64,000 nt of DNA from Lachnospiraceae bacterium (GCA_910575255.1 CAJTEM010000020.1:1-64000); one strand, 5' to 3'; shown: positions 8,815 to 17,246, counted from the first letter of the stretch. The notes: a model not told the origin generated them from the letters alone. Translations and numbers: made by a program.

Positions 8815-10020
8815 ATGAAATATGATTTTATTTCGATCATAGACCGCCGGGGGAAGGATGCCCTGGCTGTGGACGGACTGGGAGGAGGAGGTTCCGCACC
8901 GGATGCACCGAAGGAAGGTTTTGATGCGATTCCTATGTGGGTGGCGGATATGAATTTTCCCGTGCTGCCGGCGATCCAGGAGGCAATCACGGAGCGGGTG
9001 AAGCATCCGGCATTCGGTTACTTTCAACCGGCTGACGCTTACTTTGACGCGATTATTGACTGGCAGAGGAAGCGCAACGGGGTGACCGGCCTGACCCGGG
9101 AGAGCATCGGATATGAGAACGGTGTGTTAGGCGGCCTGGTATCAGTCCTGGAGGCATTTTCTGCACCAGGAGATGCGGTGCTGCTTCACAGCCCGACCTA
9201 TATTGGATTTACAGGCAGTATTTCCAATAGCGGAAGAAGAATTGTCCACAGCCCGCTGAAACTGGATGAGTCGGGGGTGTGGAGGATGGATTACGCGGAT
9301 ATGGACGCGAAGATCAGGGAAAATAAGATCCATGTGGCAGTGTTTTGCAATCCCTTTAATCCCTGCGGGCGCGTGTGGGAGAGAGAAGAGCTGGAGCAGG
9401 CCATGGAGGTTTACCGGGCCAATGACTGTGTAGTGATTTCCGATGAGATCTGGTCGGATATCATTCTGAAGGGTAACCGGCACATTCCGCTGCAGTCGGT
9501 CAGCGAGGATGCAAGGAACCGTACCATTGCCTTGTATGCCCCGTCCAAGACGTTTAATCTGGCTGGTCTGATCGGAGCTTATCACATTATCTATAATTCT
9601 TATCTTCGGGAACGGGTAGAGGCGCAGAGCAGCAAGTCTCATTATAATTCCATGAATGTCCTGAGTATGCATGCCCTGATCGGGGCCTATGGTGTCAGCG
9701 GGCATGAGTGGGTGGACGAGCTTTGTGAGGTGATTACAGGAAATGCAGATTATGCCTGTGAGTTTATCCGGGAGCATTTCCCCGGGGTTCAGGTGGCAAA
9801 GCCTCAGGGAACGTACATGCTGTTTTTGGACTGTACGGAGTGGCTGAGGGCTCATGACCGGACCATCGACGAGCTGGAGAAAGCCGGCTGGGATGTCGGC
9901 GTGGCCTGGCAGGACGGCCGGATGTTTCACGGGCCCAATGCGATTCGTATGAATCTGGCATTGCCGCTCTCCCGGGTGAAGGAGGCTCTGAAGCGGCTGG
10001 AGGATTATGTATTCTGCTGA
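8815..10020 (+). CDS. MalY/PatB-type PLP-dependent cystathionine beta-lyase/aminotransferase
   Basis: A 401-residue fold-type I PLP enzyme. The PLP lysine is K245 in APSKTFNLAG, the N-terminus carries the MWVADMNFP signature of the MalY/PatB branch, and FCNPFNPCGRVW is the usual phosphate/substrate loop. The frame is open 35 codons further upstream, but the ATG at 8815 is preceded by aaaagggg and begins at the family's usual N-terminus. Expected reaction: C-S lysis of cystathionine or cysteine to pyruvate, ammonia and a thiol. The gene stands alone between lacM and the tyrS T-box. Which substrate it prefers cannot be told. Confidence 0.82.
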   Translation: MKYDFISIIDRRGKDALAVDGLGGGGSAPDAPKEGFDAIPMWVADMNFPVLPAIQEAITERVKHPAFGYFQPADAYFDAIIDWQRKRNGVTGLTRESIGYENGVLGGLVSVLEAFSAPGDAVLLHSPTYIGFTGSISNSGRRIVHSPLKLDESGVWRMDYADMDAKIRENKIHVAVFCNPFNPCGRVWEREELEQAMEVYRANDCVVISDEIWSDIILKGNRHIPLQSVSEDARNRTIALYAPSKTFNLAGLIGAYHIIYNSYLRERVEAQSSKSHYNSMNVLSMHALIGAYGVSGHEWVDELCEVITGNADYACEFIREHFPGVQVAKPQGTYMLFLDCTEWLRAHDRTIDELEKAGWDVGVAWQDGRMFHGPNAIRMNLALPLSRVKEALKRLEDYVFC

Positions 10021-10042
10021 GCATCTGGCCGCAAAATATGCC

Positions 10043-10071
10043 TTGACAAATCCAGGCTTTCCATATATAAT
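10043..10071 (+). promoter_or_regulatory. Promoter of the tyrS T-box transcript
   Basis: TTGACA at 10043-10048 and TATAAT at 10066-10071 are separated by 17 bases, a perfect consensus sigma-A promoter. Transcription would start near 10078, just ahead of the T-box leader. Confidence 0.88.
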
Positions 10072-10094
10072 CACCCCTATCAGTGAAGGAGTAC

Positions 10095-10425
10095 TCTGAA
10101 GAAGCATAACAATCAAACAGAAGACTGCGATGAAAAGAAGAAGTAGCGATCCAGGATCCCCCACACAGAAAGCAGCCGGCGGATGAGAGGCGCGTGGGCG
10201 GCGGAGCGTGAATACATCTTTGAGCTTCACACCGAACGAAGGGAGTCCCGGACAGGGAAGACTTTTCAGTAGACTGTGACGGTAAACCGGCACCCGTTAT
10301 CGTGCCAGAGCATCCGCGTGCCGGGTGCTTGCTGAGGTAGGCGGTGAGAGCCGTTTATGAAAAAAGGTGGTAACACGGGCATATGCCTCGTCCTTTGGTA
10401 GAGATACGAAGGGATGAGGCTTTTT
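10095..10425 (+). promoter_or_regulatory. T-box riboswitch (tyrosine) controlling tyrS
   Basis: The leader carries the T-box core AAGGTGGTAACACGG at 10364-10378, whose TGGT can pair with the ACCA end of uncharged tRNA. It is followed by a terminator hairpin (10385-10395 with 10409-10420) and a T run at 10421-10425. The specifier codon is most likely TAC (Tyr) at 10213-10215, in the usual gaaTAC setting of the stem I loop. This agrees with the gene downstream. Known logic: uncharged tRNA-Tyr stabilises the antiterminator and lets transcription reach tyrS. The 5' edge of stem I is approximate. Confidence 0.9.
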
Positions 10426-10499
10426 GTTATCAGAAAAAGTTTTGCGGGACAGCACAGCTTTTGTAAAAAGTAAGGAAGGATGAAGGAGGAAAACAGATC

Positions 10500-11726
10500 A
10501 TGAATTGCTATGAGGAGCTGGTTGCCAGAGGATTGATTGCCCAGGTGACCAATGAGGAAGAAATCAGGAAAATGGTGAATGCGGGGAAGGCCACTTTTTA
10601 TATCGGCTTTGATCCTACAGCAGACAGCCTGCACGTCGGGCATTTTATGGCGTTGTGTCTGATGAAGCGCCTGCAGATGGCTGGCAATAAGCCGATTGCC
10701 CTGATTGGAGGCGGTACAGGAATGGTGGGGGATCCCTCGGGGCGGACGGATATGCGCCAGATGATGACACCGGAGATCATTACCCATAATTGTGAATGCT
10801 TTAAGAAGCAAATGAGCCGTTTTATTGATTTTGGAGATGGCAAGGCTCTGATGGTAAACAATGCTGACTGGCTGCTGAAATTAAATTATGTCGAGCTTCT
10901 GCGTGAGGTGGGAGCCTGCTTTTCCGTCAATAACATGCTGCGTGCGGAATGCTATAAGCAGCGGATGGAAAAGGGGCTGAGCTTTCTGGAGTTCAACTAC
11001 ATGATCATGCAGAGCTATGATTTTTATATGCTGTTTCAGAATTATGGCTGCAATATGCAGTTCGGAGGAGATGACCAGTGGAGCAATATGCTGGGCGGCA
11101 CAGAGCTGATCCGCCGCAAGTTGGGCAAGGATGCCCATGCCATGACGATTACGCTACTGTTGAATTCCGAGGGTAAGAAGATGGGGAAAACTCAGTCAGG
11201 CGCAGTCTGGCTGGATCCGAATAAAACCTCTCCGTTTGATTTTTATCAGTACTGGCGGAATGTGGCAGATGCTGATGTACTCAAATGTTTGCGGATGCTG
11301 ACCTTCTTACCGATCGAGCAGATCGATGAGATGGATCACTGGGAGGGAAGCCAGCTGAACAGGGCCAAGGAGATCCTGGCTTATGAGCTGACGAAGCTGG
11401 TGCATGGCGAGGAAGAGGCGGAGAAAGCGCAGACAGCGGCGAAGGCACTGTTTGGCGGTCAGGGAAGCCTGGATCATATGCCTTCGTACTGTCTGAAGGA
11501 AGAGGATTTCACGGATAACAGAATTGATATTCTGGCAGTGCTGCAGAAGTCAGGACTGGCAGCATCCCGCTCTGAGGCCCGGAGAAATGTAGAGCAGGGC
11601 GGAGTCTCTGTCAATGGGACTCAGGTGAAGGATATTAAGGCATCTTATGGAAAGGAGGATTTTGCCGGAGACGGTATGATGGTGAAACGCGGCAAGAAGA
11701 ACTTTATGAAAGTGACCGCGGAATAG
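10500..11726 (+). CDS. tyrS: Tyrosyl-tRNA synthetase
   Basis: A 408-residue class I synthetase with the HIGH-type motif HVGH (45-48), the KMSKS-type motif KMGKT (227-231) and a C-terminal S4 RNA-binding domain (about 345-405). The length is normal for bacterial TyrRS. GGAGG lies just ahead of the ATG. It charges tRNA-Tyr in the cytoplasm and is controlled by the T-box upstream. It ends convergently with the ferritin gene. Confidence 0.95.
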   Translation: MNCYEELVARGLIAQVTNEEEIRKMVNAGKATFYIGFDPTADSLHVGHFMALCLMKRLQMAGNKPIALIGGGTGMVGDPSGRTDMRQMMTPEIITHNCECFKKQMSRFIDFGDGKALMVNNADWLLKLNYVELLREVGACFSVNNMLRAECYKQRMEKGLSFLEFNYMIMQSYDFYMLFQNYGCNMQFGGDDQWSNMLGGTELIRRKLGKDAHAMTITLLLNSEGKKMGKTQSGAVWLDPNKTSPFDFYQYWRNVADADVLKCLRMLTFLPIEQIDEMDHWEGSQLNRAKEILAYELTKLVHGEEEAEKAQTAAKALFGGQGSLDHMPSYCLKEEDFTDNRIDILAVLQKSGLAASRSEARRNVEQGGVSVNGTQVKDIKASYGKEDFAGDGMMVKRGKKNFMKVTAE

Positions 11727-11752
11727 AAGGCCTGAAAAGGCCAGGAAGAAAG

Positions 11753-11790
11753 AAAAGGCAGCCGGCTCTCTGGAAGCAGACTGTCTTTTT
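11753..11790 (+). terminator. Terminator of tyrS
   Basis: The arms aaaaggcag (11753-11761) and ctgtctttt (11781-11789) pair with one wobble and run into a T stretch. The hairpin lies between the convergent tyrS and ferritin genes and may serve the plus strand only. Confidence 0.5.
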
Positions 11791-11805
11791 ATAGTAAAAG
11801 ATGGA

Positions 11806-12318
11806 TTACAGAACCAGGGAAGGAGCAGAATATACCCGGCCGGCCAGCTCGCCGTCCAGCATATAGAGAGCCCGCGGATCAGAGCCGAACAGATCGAACT
11901 TCTTGATCAGTCCTTCTGCATTGGTCTCCTCCTCCCCCTGCTCCTTGACAAACCAGTCGAGAAACTGCATGGTGCGGAAGTCCTTTACGGCATTGGCGGC
12001 ATCATAGATGGTATGAATCAGGCTGGTTACATACTGCTCATGCTCATAACCGGCATGCAGCGGTTCCGAAAAGGCATGGAATTCCTTGTCCGGCTTATCA
12101 ATGGCGTCTAGAGTCACCTTGCAGCCGTTGTTCTGCAGATACTGCATGAAAAGCATGGCATGATCCCGTTCCTCCCGGGCCTGTACCTGATACCAGTTGG
12201 AAAAACCGTTCAGCCCTTGGTCAGCATAGTAATTGGAAAAATCCAGATACAGATAGGCAGAATAGAACTCTTTGTTGATTTGTACATTCAATAGCTCAGC
12301 TACTTTTGCGTCTAGCAT
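11806..12318 (-). CDS. Ferritin (bacterial FtnA type)
   Basis: A 170-residue ferritin of normal length. The ferroxidase residues E17, E50 and H53 sit in the expected helices (NKEFYSAYLY and REERDH), and an EQGEEE segment near 125-130 supplies the later ligands. It stores iron as ferric mineral in a 24-mer cage in the cytoplasm. The ATG has a good gaggagga site. The gene is probably a single unit; a TATGATAAT-like box lies about 35 bases upstream on the minus strand. It is unrelated in function to its neighbours. Confidence 0.9.
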   Translation of the reverse strand: MLDAKVAELLNVQINKEFYSAYLYLDFSNYYADQGLNGFSNWYQVQAREERDHAMLFMQYLQNNGCKVTLDAIDKPDKEFHAFSEPLHAGYEHEQYVTSLIHTIYDAANAVKDFRTMQFLDWFVKEQGEEETNAEGLIKKFDLFGSDPRALYMLDGELAGRVYSAPSLVL

Positions 12319-12427
12319 TTGATTATCCTCCTCATTTGGGTATTTCTGGCATTATCATAGCATTGTTTTGAGAAAATGTCACGAGGTTCTTATATTTTTT
12401 CACGGGGTGGGGGACGGAATTGCCGAT

Positions 12428-13651
12428 TCAAATTCCTGTTCTGCCTGTCTTTATGACCTCCCGGGCCACAGCAGCCGTTTCGCGGGCAATCTCCAGCTCC
12501 TCGTTGGTTCGGACTACCAGGACATTGACCCGGGAGGTGCCGTCAGAGATACGAAAGGCCTCGCCCTGTTCCCGGTTTCTTACTTCATCGATGGTGATTC
12601 CCAGAAATTCCAGGTATTCACAGATCTCCTGGCGGATATCGGAATCATTCTCCCCTACTCCTGCCGTAAATACAATATTGTCAACGCCGTTCATGGCAGC
12701 TGCATAGCTTCCCACATATTTGGCAACCCGATAGGCAAAGATCTCCCTTGCCAGAGCGGCTTTGTCATTATATTTGATTTCTGCATCCTTCAGCTCACGG
12801 AAGTCGCTGGAAAGATTCTTGGAGATTCCCAGAACGCCGGATTCCTGATTCAGAATTGCCATAATCTGCGGGAAATCGAGGTTTTCTTTTTTGATGAGGA
12901 ATTCCAGTGCGCCGGGATCTACGTCGCCGCAGCGGGTTCCCATGACCAGGCCTTCCAGGGGAGTGAAGCCCATGGAATTGTCGATGACCCTGCCGTATTT
13001 TACGGCACTGATGCTGGCTCCGTTGCCCAGATGACAGACAATGGTCTTTACCTGCCGGGGGTCCTGTCCCAGGAATTCGGCCGCCCTTTGTGATACGTAT
13101 TTGTGGCTGATTCCATGAAAACCATAACGGCGGACCTTGTATTTTTCATAATACCGGTAAGGCAGTCCATATAAAAAGGCCTTTGGTTCCATGGTCTGAT
13201 TGAAGGCTGTGTCAAAAACTCCGACCATCAAAGTATCCGGCATCAGACGCCGGCAGGCATCGACACCGACCAGATTGGCAGGATTGTGCAGAGGAGCCAA
13301 GTCATTGCATTCAGTCATGGCATGAATGACCTCGTCGGTAATCACCACAGAGCCGGTAAATTTCTCCCCTCCGTGAACCAGACGGTGTCCGATGACATCA
13401 ATCTCCTGGAAGTCCTTAAGAACGCCGCGTTTGGGATCTACCAGCATGTCCAGAAGCGTATGAACGGCTTGCGTGTGATTGTCCATGACAATCGGCTCCT
13501 TGAGAGAGATGCCGCTGGCAGCGCGGTAGGTGAAGCTTCCATCGATGCCGATTCGTTCACAGAGTCCCTTGGCCAGTACCTGTTCGCTTTCCGAATCAAT
13601 GATCTGGAACTTTAAAGAGGAGCTTCCACTGTTGATGACCAGTATTTTCAT
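12428..13651 (-). CDS. ackA: Acetate kinase
   Basis: A 407-residue protein beginning with the family signature LVINSGSSSLKFQ and containing GHRLVHGGE, the GVFDTAFNQTM substrate segment and CHLGNGASISA. It converts acetyl-phosphate and ADP to acetate and ATP, the main ATP-yielding step of anaerobic fermentation. The usual partner pta is not adjacent, so the two are unlinked here or pta is elsewhere. Its own promoter is visible just upstream. The 3' end lies about 110 bases from the ferritin start on the same strand. Confidence 0.95.
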   Translation of the reverse strand: MKILVINSGSSSLKFQIIDSESEQVLAKGLCERIGIDGSFTYRAASGISLKEPIVMDNHTQAVHTLLDMLVDPKRGVLKDFQEIDVIGHRLVHGGEKFTGSVVITDEVIHAMTECNDLAPLHNPANLVGVDACRRLMPDTLMVGVFDTAFNQTMEPKAFLYGLPYRYYEKYKVRRYGFHGISHKYVSQRAAEFLGQDPRQVKTIVCHLGNGASISAVKYGRVIDNSMGFTPLEGLVMGTRCGDVDPGALEFLIKKENLDFPQIMAILNQESGVLGISKNLSSDFRELKDAEIKYNDKAALAREIFAYRVAKYVGSYAAAMNGVDNIVFTAGVGENDSDIRQEICEYLEFLGITIDEVRNREQGEAFRISDGTSRVNVLVVRTNEELEIARETAAVAREVIKTGRTGI

Positions 13652-13695
13652 TGTTGACCTTCTTCCTTGATTAAGATGATTTGTAGTTTTTTCCT

Positions 13696-13724
13696 ATTTT
13701 AGCATAGGAGAAGACAGGTTTCAA
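13696..13724 (-). promoter_or_regulatory. ackA promoter
   Basis: On the minus strand TTGAAA (13719-13724) and TAAAAT (13696-13701) are separated by 17 bases, with an extended TGn just before the -10. The spacing to the ackA ATG leaves a leader of about 40 bases with a gaagaagg ribosome site. Confidence 0.75.
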
Positions 13725-13804
13725 TTCGTTTCTGCAGGAGTAAATCCATTGCAATTTATAGCGATAATCACGGCGATTGAGCGTTTCCGGGACATATTCT
13801 TTAC

Positions 13805-13996
13805 ATGGTAAAAATTGATCTTATCACGAAGGAGCGGCCGGATATTATGAGAATGCTGCTTCTGGCAGCATTCTCGCGCTTTTTTGTTATGGGAGCTACG
13901 CTGGTGGGACTTCTGTTTATAATTCGGGCTGTGCTTGCGGCAATCGGGATCTGTATGATTCCGGCAGGCGCTGTATTTCTTTTCCGTCCGGCGTGA
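13805..13996 (+). CDS. Possible small hydrophobic peptide (doubtful)
   Basis: A 63-codon frame in the 434-bp gap between ackA and pdaA. After about 15 polar residues it encodes a mostly hydrophobic stretch that could span the membrane. GAAGGAG lies at 13828, 19 bases ahead of a second in-frame ATG at 13847. The frame is overlapped by a strong terminator-like hairpin, which speaks against a real gene. I do not recognise the product; the rest of the gap shows nothing else. Confidence 0.2.
   Translation: MVKIDLITKERPDIMRMLLLAAFSRFFVMGATLVGLLFIIRAVLAAIGICMIPAGAVFLFRPA
13849..13885 (+). terminator. Strong intrinsic terminator without an obvious upstream gene
   Basis: An 11-bp perfect stem, gagaatgctgc (13849-13859) with gcagcattctc (13865-13875), has a five-base loop and a following TTTTTT at 13880-13885. 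It is oriented for plus-strand transcription, yet no plus-strand gene ends upstream. It could end a small RNA or act as an attenuator for the doubtful small ORF. Confidence 0.65.
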
Positions 13997-14084
13997 TTGT
14001 CAGATATGCTTTGATTGGGGAAATTATGGTTTATACATCCGCTGTTACGATGTGTGCCCGTCCGGTTGGACAGATGGAATCTTT

Positions 14085-14921
14085 TTAAAGCTCTGATTTG
14101 CTGACAAGCTCTGTGAGAGGACGGAATTGATAGCCCATTTCCTCCCAGCGGGTGAGCAGTTCATCGAGGATTTCTGCATTGGTCCGTGAGGTACTGTGCA
14201 GCAATACAATGGCGCCGGGATGAATGCGGCCAAGGAGCTTTTGAAAGGCCTCCTCGTGACTGGGTTGCTTATCCTCGTACCAGTCTACATATGCCAGACT
14301 CCAGAAAAAGGTGTGGTATCCGAGATCTCTGGCCATACAAAGGTTGGATTCGCTGTATTTTCCCTGAGGCGGCCGATAGAACCGCTGCATGCTCTGTCCG
14401 GTAATCTGCTGATAGAGATCCTCCAGAGAACGGAGCTCCTGGGAGAAGGTTTCCTCTGTGGAGATTCTGGACATGTCCGGGTGATGGAAGGTATGGTTCC
14501 CCACCGTGTGACCTTCGGCTGCCATGCGCCGGACCAGATCCGGGCTGGTATTCAGATAATTGCCGACCAGAAAGAAGGTGGCAGGAACCTGATGTTTTTT
14601 CAGGGCATCCAGAATAGCCGGGGTATTGCCGTTTTCATAGCCGGCATCAAAGGTCAGATAAAGTACCTTTTCGCTGGTATCGGCGGTATAGTGGGCGTTG
14701 AACTGTTTTAAATACTCGGACGAGGCATTTCCTACCGGGGGCTGTCCTTCCTGCTGAAAGCTTAAGCCCCAGTTGCCGTCGGCTGAGGCCGGGATGGCGG
14801 CAGGCGACGGAGCGGTAATATAGCCAAGCCAGTTTCCGAAGATAAAGGAGAGCAGAAACAAAAACAGGATTTTAGCTGCCGGTTTGCAGTAGAGGCGGTG
14901 ATGATGGTGATGATGTTTCAT
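14085..14921 (-). CDS. pdaA: PdaA-like polysaccharide deacetylase with natural N-terminal His6
   Basis: A 278-residue NodB-fold deacetylase. An N-terminal membrane anchor (about 17-37) precedes the catalytic domain with LTFDAGYENG (D92), GNHTFHHPD (H143 and H147), RPPQGKYS, WSLAYVDW and LLHS. The FDAGYENG, WS-A-VDW and LLHS signatures are those of PdaA, which makes muramic delta-lactam in the spore cortex by removing the acetyl group from N-acetylmuramic acid. Translation begins MKHHHHHHR, a genuine run of six histidines encoded by mixed CAT/CAC codons. The gene is monocistronic. Function is inferred from family similarity and implies a sporulating host. Confidence 0.85.
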   Translation of the reverse strand: MKHHHHHHRLYCKPAAKILFLFLLSFIFGNWLGYITAPSPAAIPASADGNWGLSFQQEGQPPVGNASSEYLKQFNAHYTADTSEKVLYLTFDAGYENGNTPAILDALKKHQVPATFFLVGNYLNTSPDLVRRMAAEGHTVGNHTFHHPDMSRISTEETFSQELRSLEDLYQQITGQSMQRFYRPPQGKYSESNLCMARDLGYHTFFWSLAYVDWYEDKQPSHEEAFQKLLGRIHPGAIVLLHSTSRTNAEILDELLTRWEEMGYQFRPLTELVSKSEL

Positions 14922-15034
14922 GAGATTACCTGAGGTTTATGTTGTTGCTATTATGTATACGGGGATGGGAGGGGATTCATGCAGGGAAAGTAAGGCTCGA
15001 AACGCAGTTATTGCATTTTCGGGTCTTTTTATTA

Positions 15035-15053
15035 TTCCGTAAGTGATAGGAAC
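15035..15053. repeat. Direct repeat copy 1 (TTCCGTAAGTGATAGGAAC)
   Basis: A 19-base sequence repeated exactly at 16173-16191. The ends (TTCC/GGAA) are themselves inverted. The pair brackets 1.1 kb of repeats and broken genes and may mark insertion or recombination sites. Confidence 0.7.
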
Positions 15054-15362
15054 CAATGGCATTTAGTTAAGTTTTACCGAGAGATACGCCTTGGAAAAAG
15101 GAGCGGAAAGAGGCCGAAAATAGTCTGATGATTTTTCCGGTTTCGGGATCAAGAATTCCTAAAATCCCTGATTTTTGCTAAGTTCGAAACGAAGATCCAC
15201 AAACTCGCTTCGCTCAGACAGTGTGGATTTTCGTTTCAACGCAAAACTCAGAAATTTAAGGACTTCTAAATCCCGGCAAAGTCAAAATTGTCAGACTATT
15301 TTCGGCCTCTTGCCGCTCCTTTTTCCAAGGCTGAATTTCTCTCTGTCTAAACTAAATGACAT
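15054..15362. repeat. Large intergenic palindromic element, most complete ends
   Basis: The outer arms from 15088 (gccttggaaaaaggagcgg) pair with 15331 and inwards. The middle arms and central motif (ctcgcttcgctcagacag) lie near 15210-15230. Both ends still carry the terminal box, caatggcatttagttaag at left and aaactaaatgacatg at right. It lies between pdaA and a stretch of gene remnants and contains no supported gene. Confidence 0.85.
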
Positions 15363-15429
15363 GAGGATTGCGGGAGCACAAAGTGCGGAGCAATCCGGTA
15401 TCAGAGGGGTCAAAAGGTCTTTTGACCCC
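15361..15429. repeat. Second dispersed repeat (R2), copy 1 with terminator hairpin
   Basis: It starts atgaggattgcggga and has a short stem ggattgc/gcaatcc, then a hairpin ggggtcaaaag (15406-15416) with cttttgacccc (15419-15429). The first 56 bases match 21346-21401 with one difference. It abuts the terminal box of the palindromic element. Confidence 0.8.
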
Positions 15430-15684
15430 AACATCATGACATTGTGGATGAATAGATGCCGAGAATTTGAGAATGTTATCAAAAATACTTGTATCAGAGA
15501 ATTCCTTCTTATGTTAGTAGAAAAACTGAATAGATAACAATCGCAAAATTAGGTATAATTATCTAGAAAATAGAGAAAAAACAAATAAAATATAGGAATA
15601 TTCTACGATATTTGGAAGCAGCCGCATCCTTGTTGAAGAATATAGTGGGCAATATAACTAAAAAACAGGAGGTAAAAGACTTTT

Positions 15685-15900
15685 GTGGGAATAGCGATTG
15701 TACCTGTTTTACAATGCACTCAACTGGAAGAAGCTCCTTATAGCAGATGGATTTTCCAATATCCGGATACAGGAGAATAGGTAAGGCTTTGTTTTGGCTT
15801 TTGTGTATTAAAAACGGAAGATGAAATCATACTGGTGGACTGTAGAGCTGCCAATGACAAGGAATTAGCAGCGATGAACGGAAATATTATCTCTTTGGCA
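15685..15900 (+). pseudogene. Remnant of an MBL-fold hydrolase N-terminus, interrupted by a stop
   Basis: An AGGAGG site precedes a GTG at 15685. The frame reads through a plausible N-terminus to PDTGE, meets TAG at 15778-15780, then continues in the same frame to LKTEDEIILVDCRAAND, the strand-turn that in metallo-beta-lactamase-fold enzymes reads ILVDTG. The HxHxDH zinc motif is never reached, because the sequence passes into another remnant near 15900. It is a degraded gene fragment; the exact subfamily is not clear. Confidence 0.5.
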
Positions 15901-15904
15901 GATA

Positions 15905-16108
15905 ATGAAAGAAGCTTTGAGATTGAAAGGCTCTCCTGCAAAAGTAAAGAGGACATACACACCTGTCCGAAACAAGCAGGGCATCAAGCTGGCAGAGGGA
16001 ACGGGAATCGATTCGGCAAAGAAGCTGATTGCGGTTGTGATCGGAAACGGAGTGGAGGCAGAAGCCAAAAAGGCAATTTCCCATGGTGCGGACGTCCAGC
16101 ATCTTTAA
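15905..16108 (+). pseudogene. Fragment resembling electron-transfer flavoprotein alpha subunit
   Basis: The stretch translating to AVVIGNGVEAEAKKAISHG followed by AD matches the conserved AVVIGN...A(K)KAI..GAD segment of EtfA. A stop follows within a few residues, and NPAF is found in the next frame (near 16110). Only a small part of EtfA is present and it is fused out of context to the preceding remnant, so it cannot be functional. Confidence 0.5.
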
Positions 16109-16172
16109 ATCCGGCTTTTCCAGCACAATATATCAGGTTTTAGAAAATTTCAAAAGATGTAAACTGGTGCTG

Positions 16173-16191
16173 TTCCGTAAGTGATAGGAAC
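16173..16191. repeat. Direct repeat copy 2 (TTCCGTAAGTGATAGGAAC)
   Basis: An exact second copy of the 19-base sequence at 15035-15053. It lies between the EtfA-like fragment and the promoter region of the Fic gene, where a weak TTGGAT (16247-16252) and TATACT (16271-16276) pair is seen. Confidence 0.7.
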
Positions 16192-16327
16192 ATTATTTTT
16201 GCTTCTTTATTCCTTCGGCAAAAATGTTTTTTTAAGATAAGTGTAATTGGATTTATTGCCGATAATATGTTATACTATAAAGCAGATTCGTGTAAGGATT
16301 GACTTGACTGACAGCGGAGGAGGGCGG

Positions 16328-17215
16328 ATGAGAAATCTCTCAGTTCATGAAATAGCGAAAAAATGGAAGATATCGGAAAGGAGCGTAAGAAATTATTGTG
16401 GCCAGGGACGTGTAAATGGAGCATTTCTTACCGGAAAAACATGGAATATACCCGAAGATGCTGAAAAACCGGAACGTTCTAATAAAAGGAAGGCTCAGCT
16501 GTCTTTACTGGATATTTTGCAGGATCAAAAATCAGGCAAATATCCGGGAGGGATTTATCATAAAACGCAGATTGACCTGACCTATAATTCAAATCATATG
16601 GAAGGCAGCCGTCTAACCCATGACCAGACCAGATATATTTTTGAAACCAATACCATTGGCGTGGAAAATGAAGTGCTTAATGTGGATGACGTAATTGAGA
16701 CAGCAAATCATTTCCGATGTATTGACAGGATCATTGATCATGCAAAATCTGTTTTGACAGAGAAGTTCATTAAGGAGCTTCATCTGACTTTGAAAAGCGG
16801 AACCAGCGATTCCAGAAAAGAATGGTTTGCGGTGGGAGATTATAAGAAACTGCCAAATGAAGTAGGGGGTGTGGAAACTGCGCTTCCGGAAGAAGTTGCC
16901 TGTAAGATGAAAAGATTACTGACAGAGTATAACGCTAAAGAAGAAAAAACTTTAGAGGATATTCTGGACTTCCATGTAAAGTTTGAAAGAATTCACCCAT
17001 TCCAGGACGGGAATGGCCGTGTGGGCAGATTGATTATGTTTAAGGAATGTCTGAAATATAATATTGTCCCGTTTATAATTGAGGACAATCTGAAACTGTT
17101 CTACTATCGGGGACTGAAAGAGTGGGAAAACGAAAAGGGCTATCTGACGGATACCTGCCTGACAGCACAGGATAAGTATAAGGCGTATTTGGACTATTTC
17201 AGAATTGGATATTAA
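16328..17215 (+). CDS. Fic-domain protein with N-terminal helix-turn-helix
   Basis: A 295-residue protein. Residues 1-50 resemble a helix-turn-helix of the excisionase/MerR-like kind (EIAKKWKISERSVRNYCGQGRV). The Fic core carries the full active motif HPFQDGNGRVGR starting at H223. An inhibitory motif S-x3-E-G is present (S88 to E92-G93), marking class II Fic enzymes held off by their own N-terminal helix. Fic proteins transfer AMP or other nucleotide parts from NTPs to target proteins. The start at 16328 is chosen for the GGAGGAGG site; the frame opens 27 codons earlier. No antitoxin gene is adjacent, as expected when the inhibitory helix is built in. Repeats and remnants surround it, suggesting an accessory gene. 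Confidence 0.85.
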   Translation: MRNLSVHEIAKKWKISERSVRNYCGQGRVNGAFLTGKTWNIPEDAEKPERSNKRKAQLSLLDILQDQKSGKYPGGIYHKTQIDLTYNSNHMEGSRLTHDQTRYIFETNTIGVENEVLNVDDVIETANHFRCIDRIIDHAKSVLTEKFIKELHLTLKSGTSDSRKEWFAVGDYKKLPNEVGGVETALPEEVACKMKRLLTEYNAKEEKTLEDILDFHVKFERIHPFQDGNGRVGRLIMFKECLKYNIVPFIIEDNLKLFYYRGLKEWENEKGYLTDTCLTAQDKYKAYLDYFRIGY

Positions 17216-17246
17216 AAGTTCATTCCCCAAAATAAAATGCGGAGCA

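Noticed and set aside
9142-10293. Long minus-strand frame (383 codons) opposite the PLP lyase gene
   Set aside because: It is the complement of a clearly conserved gene and the T-box; the translation has no protein-like features.
14897-14921. Hexahistidine as vector contamination
   Set aside because: The run continues directly into a natural membrane anchor and PdaA domain, codons are mixed, and flanks are normal chromosomal sequence.
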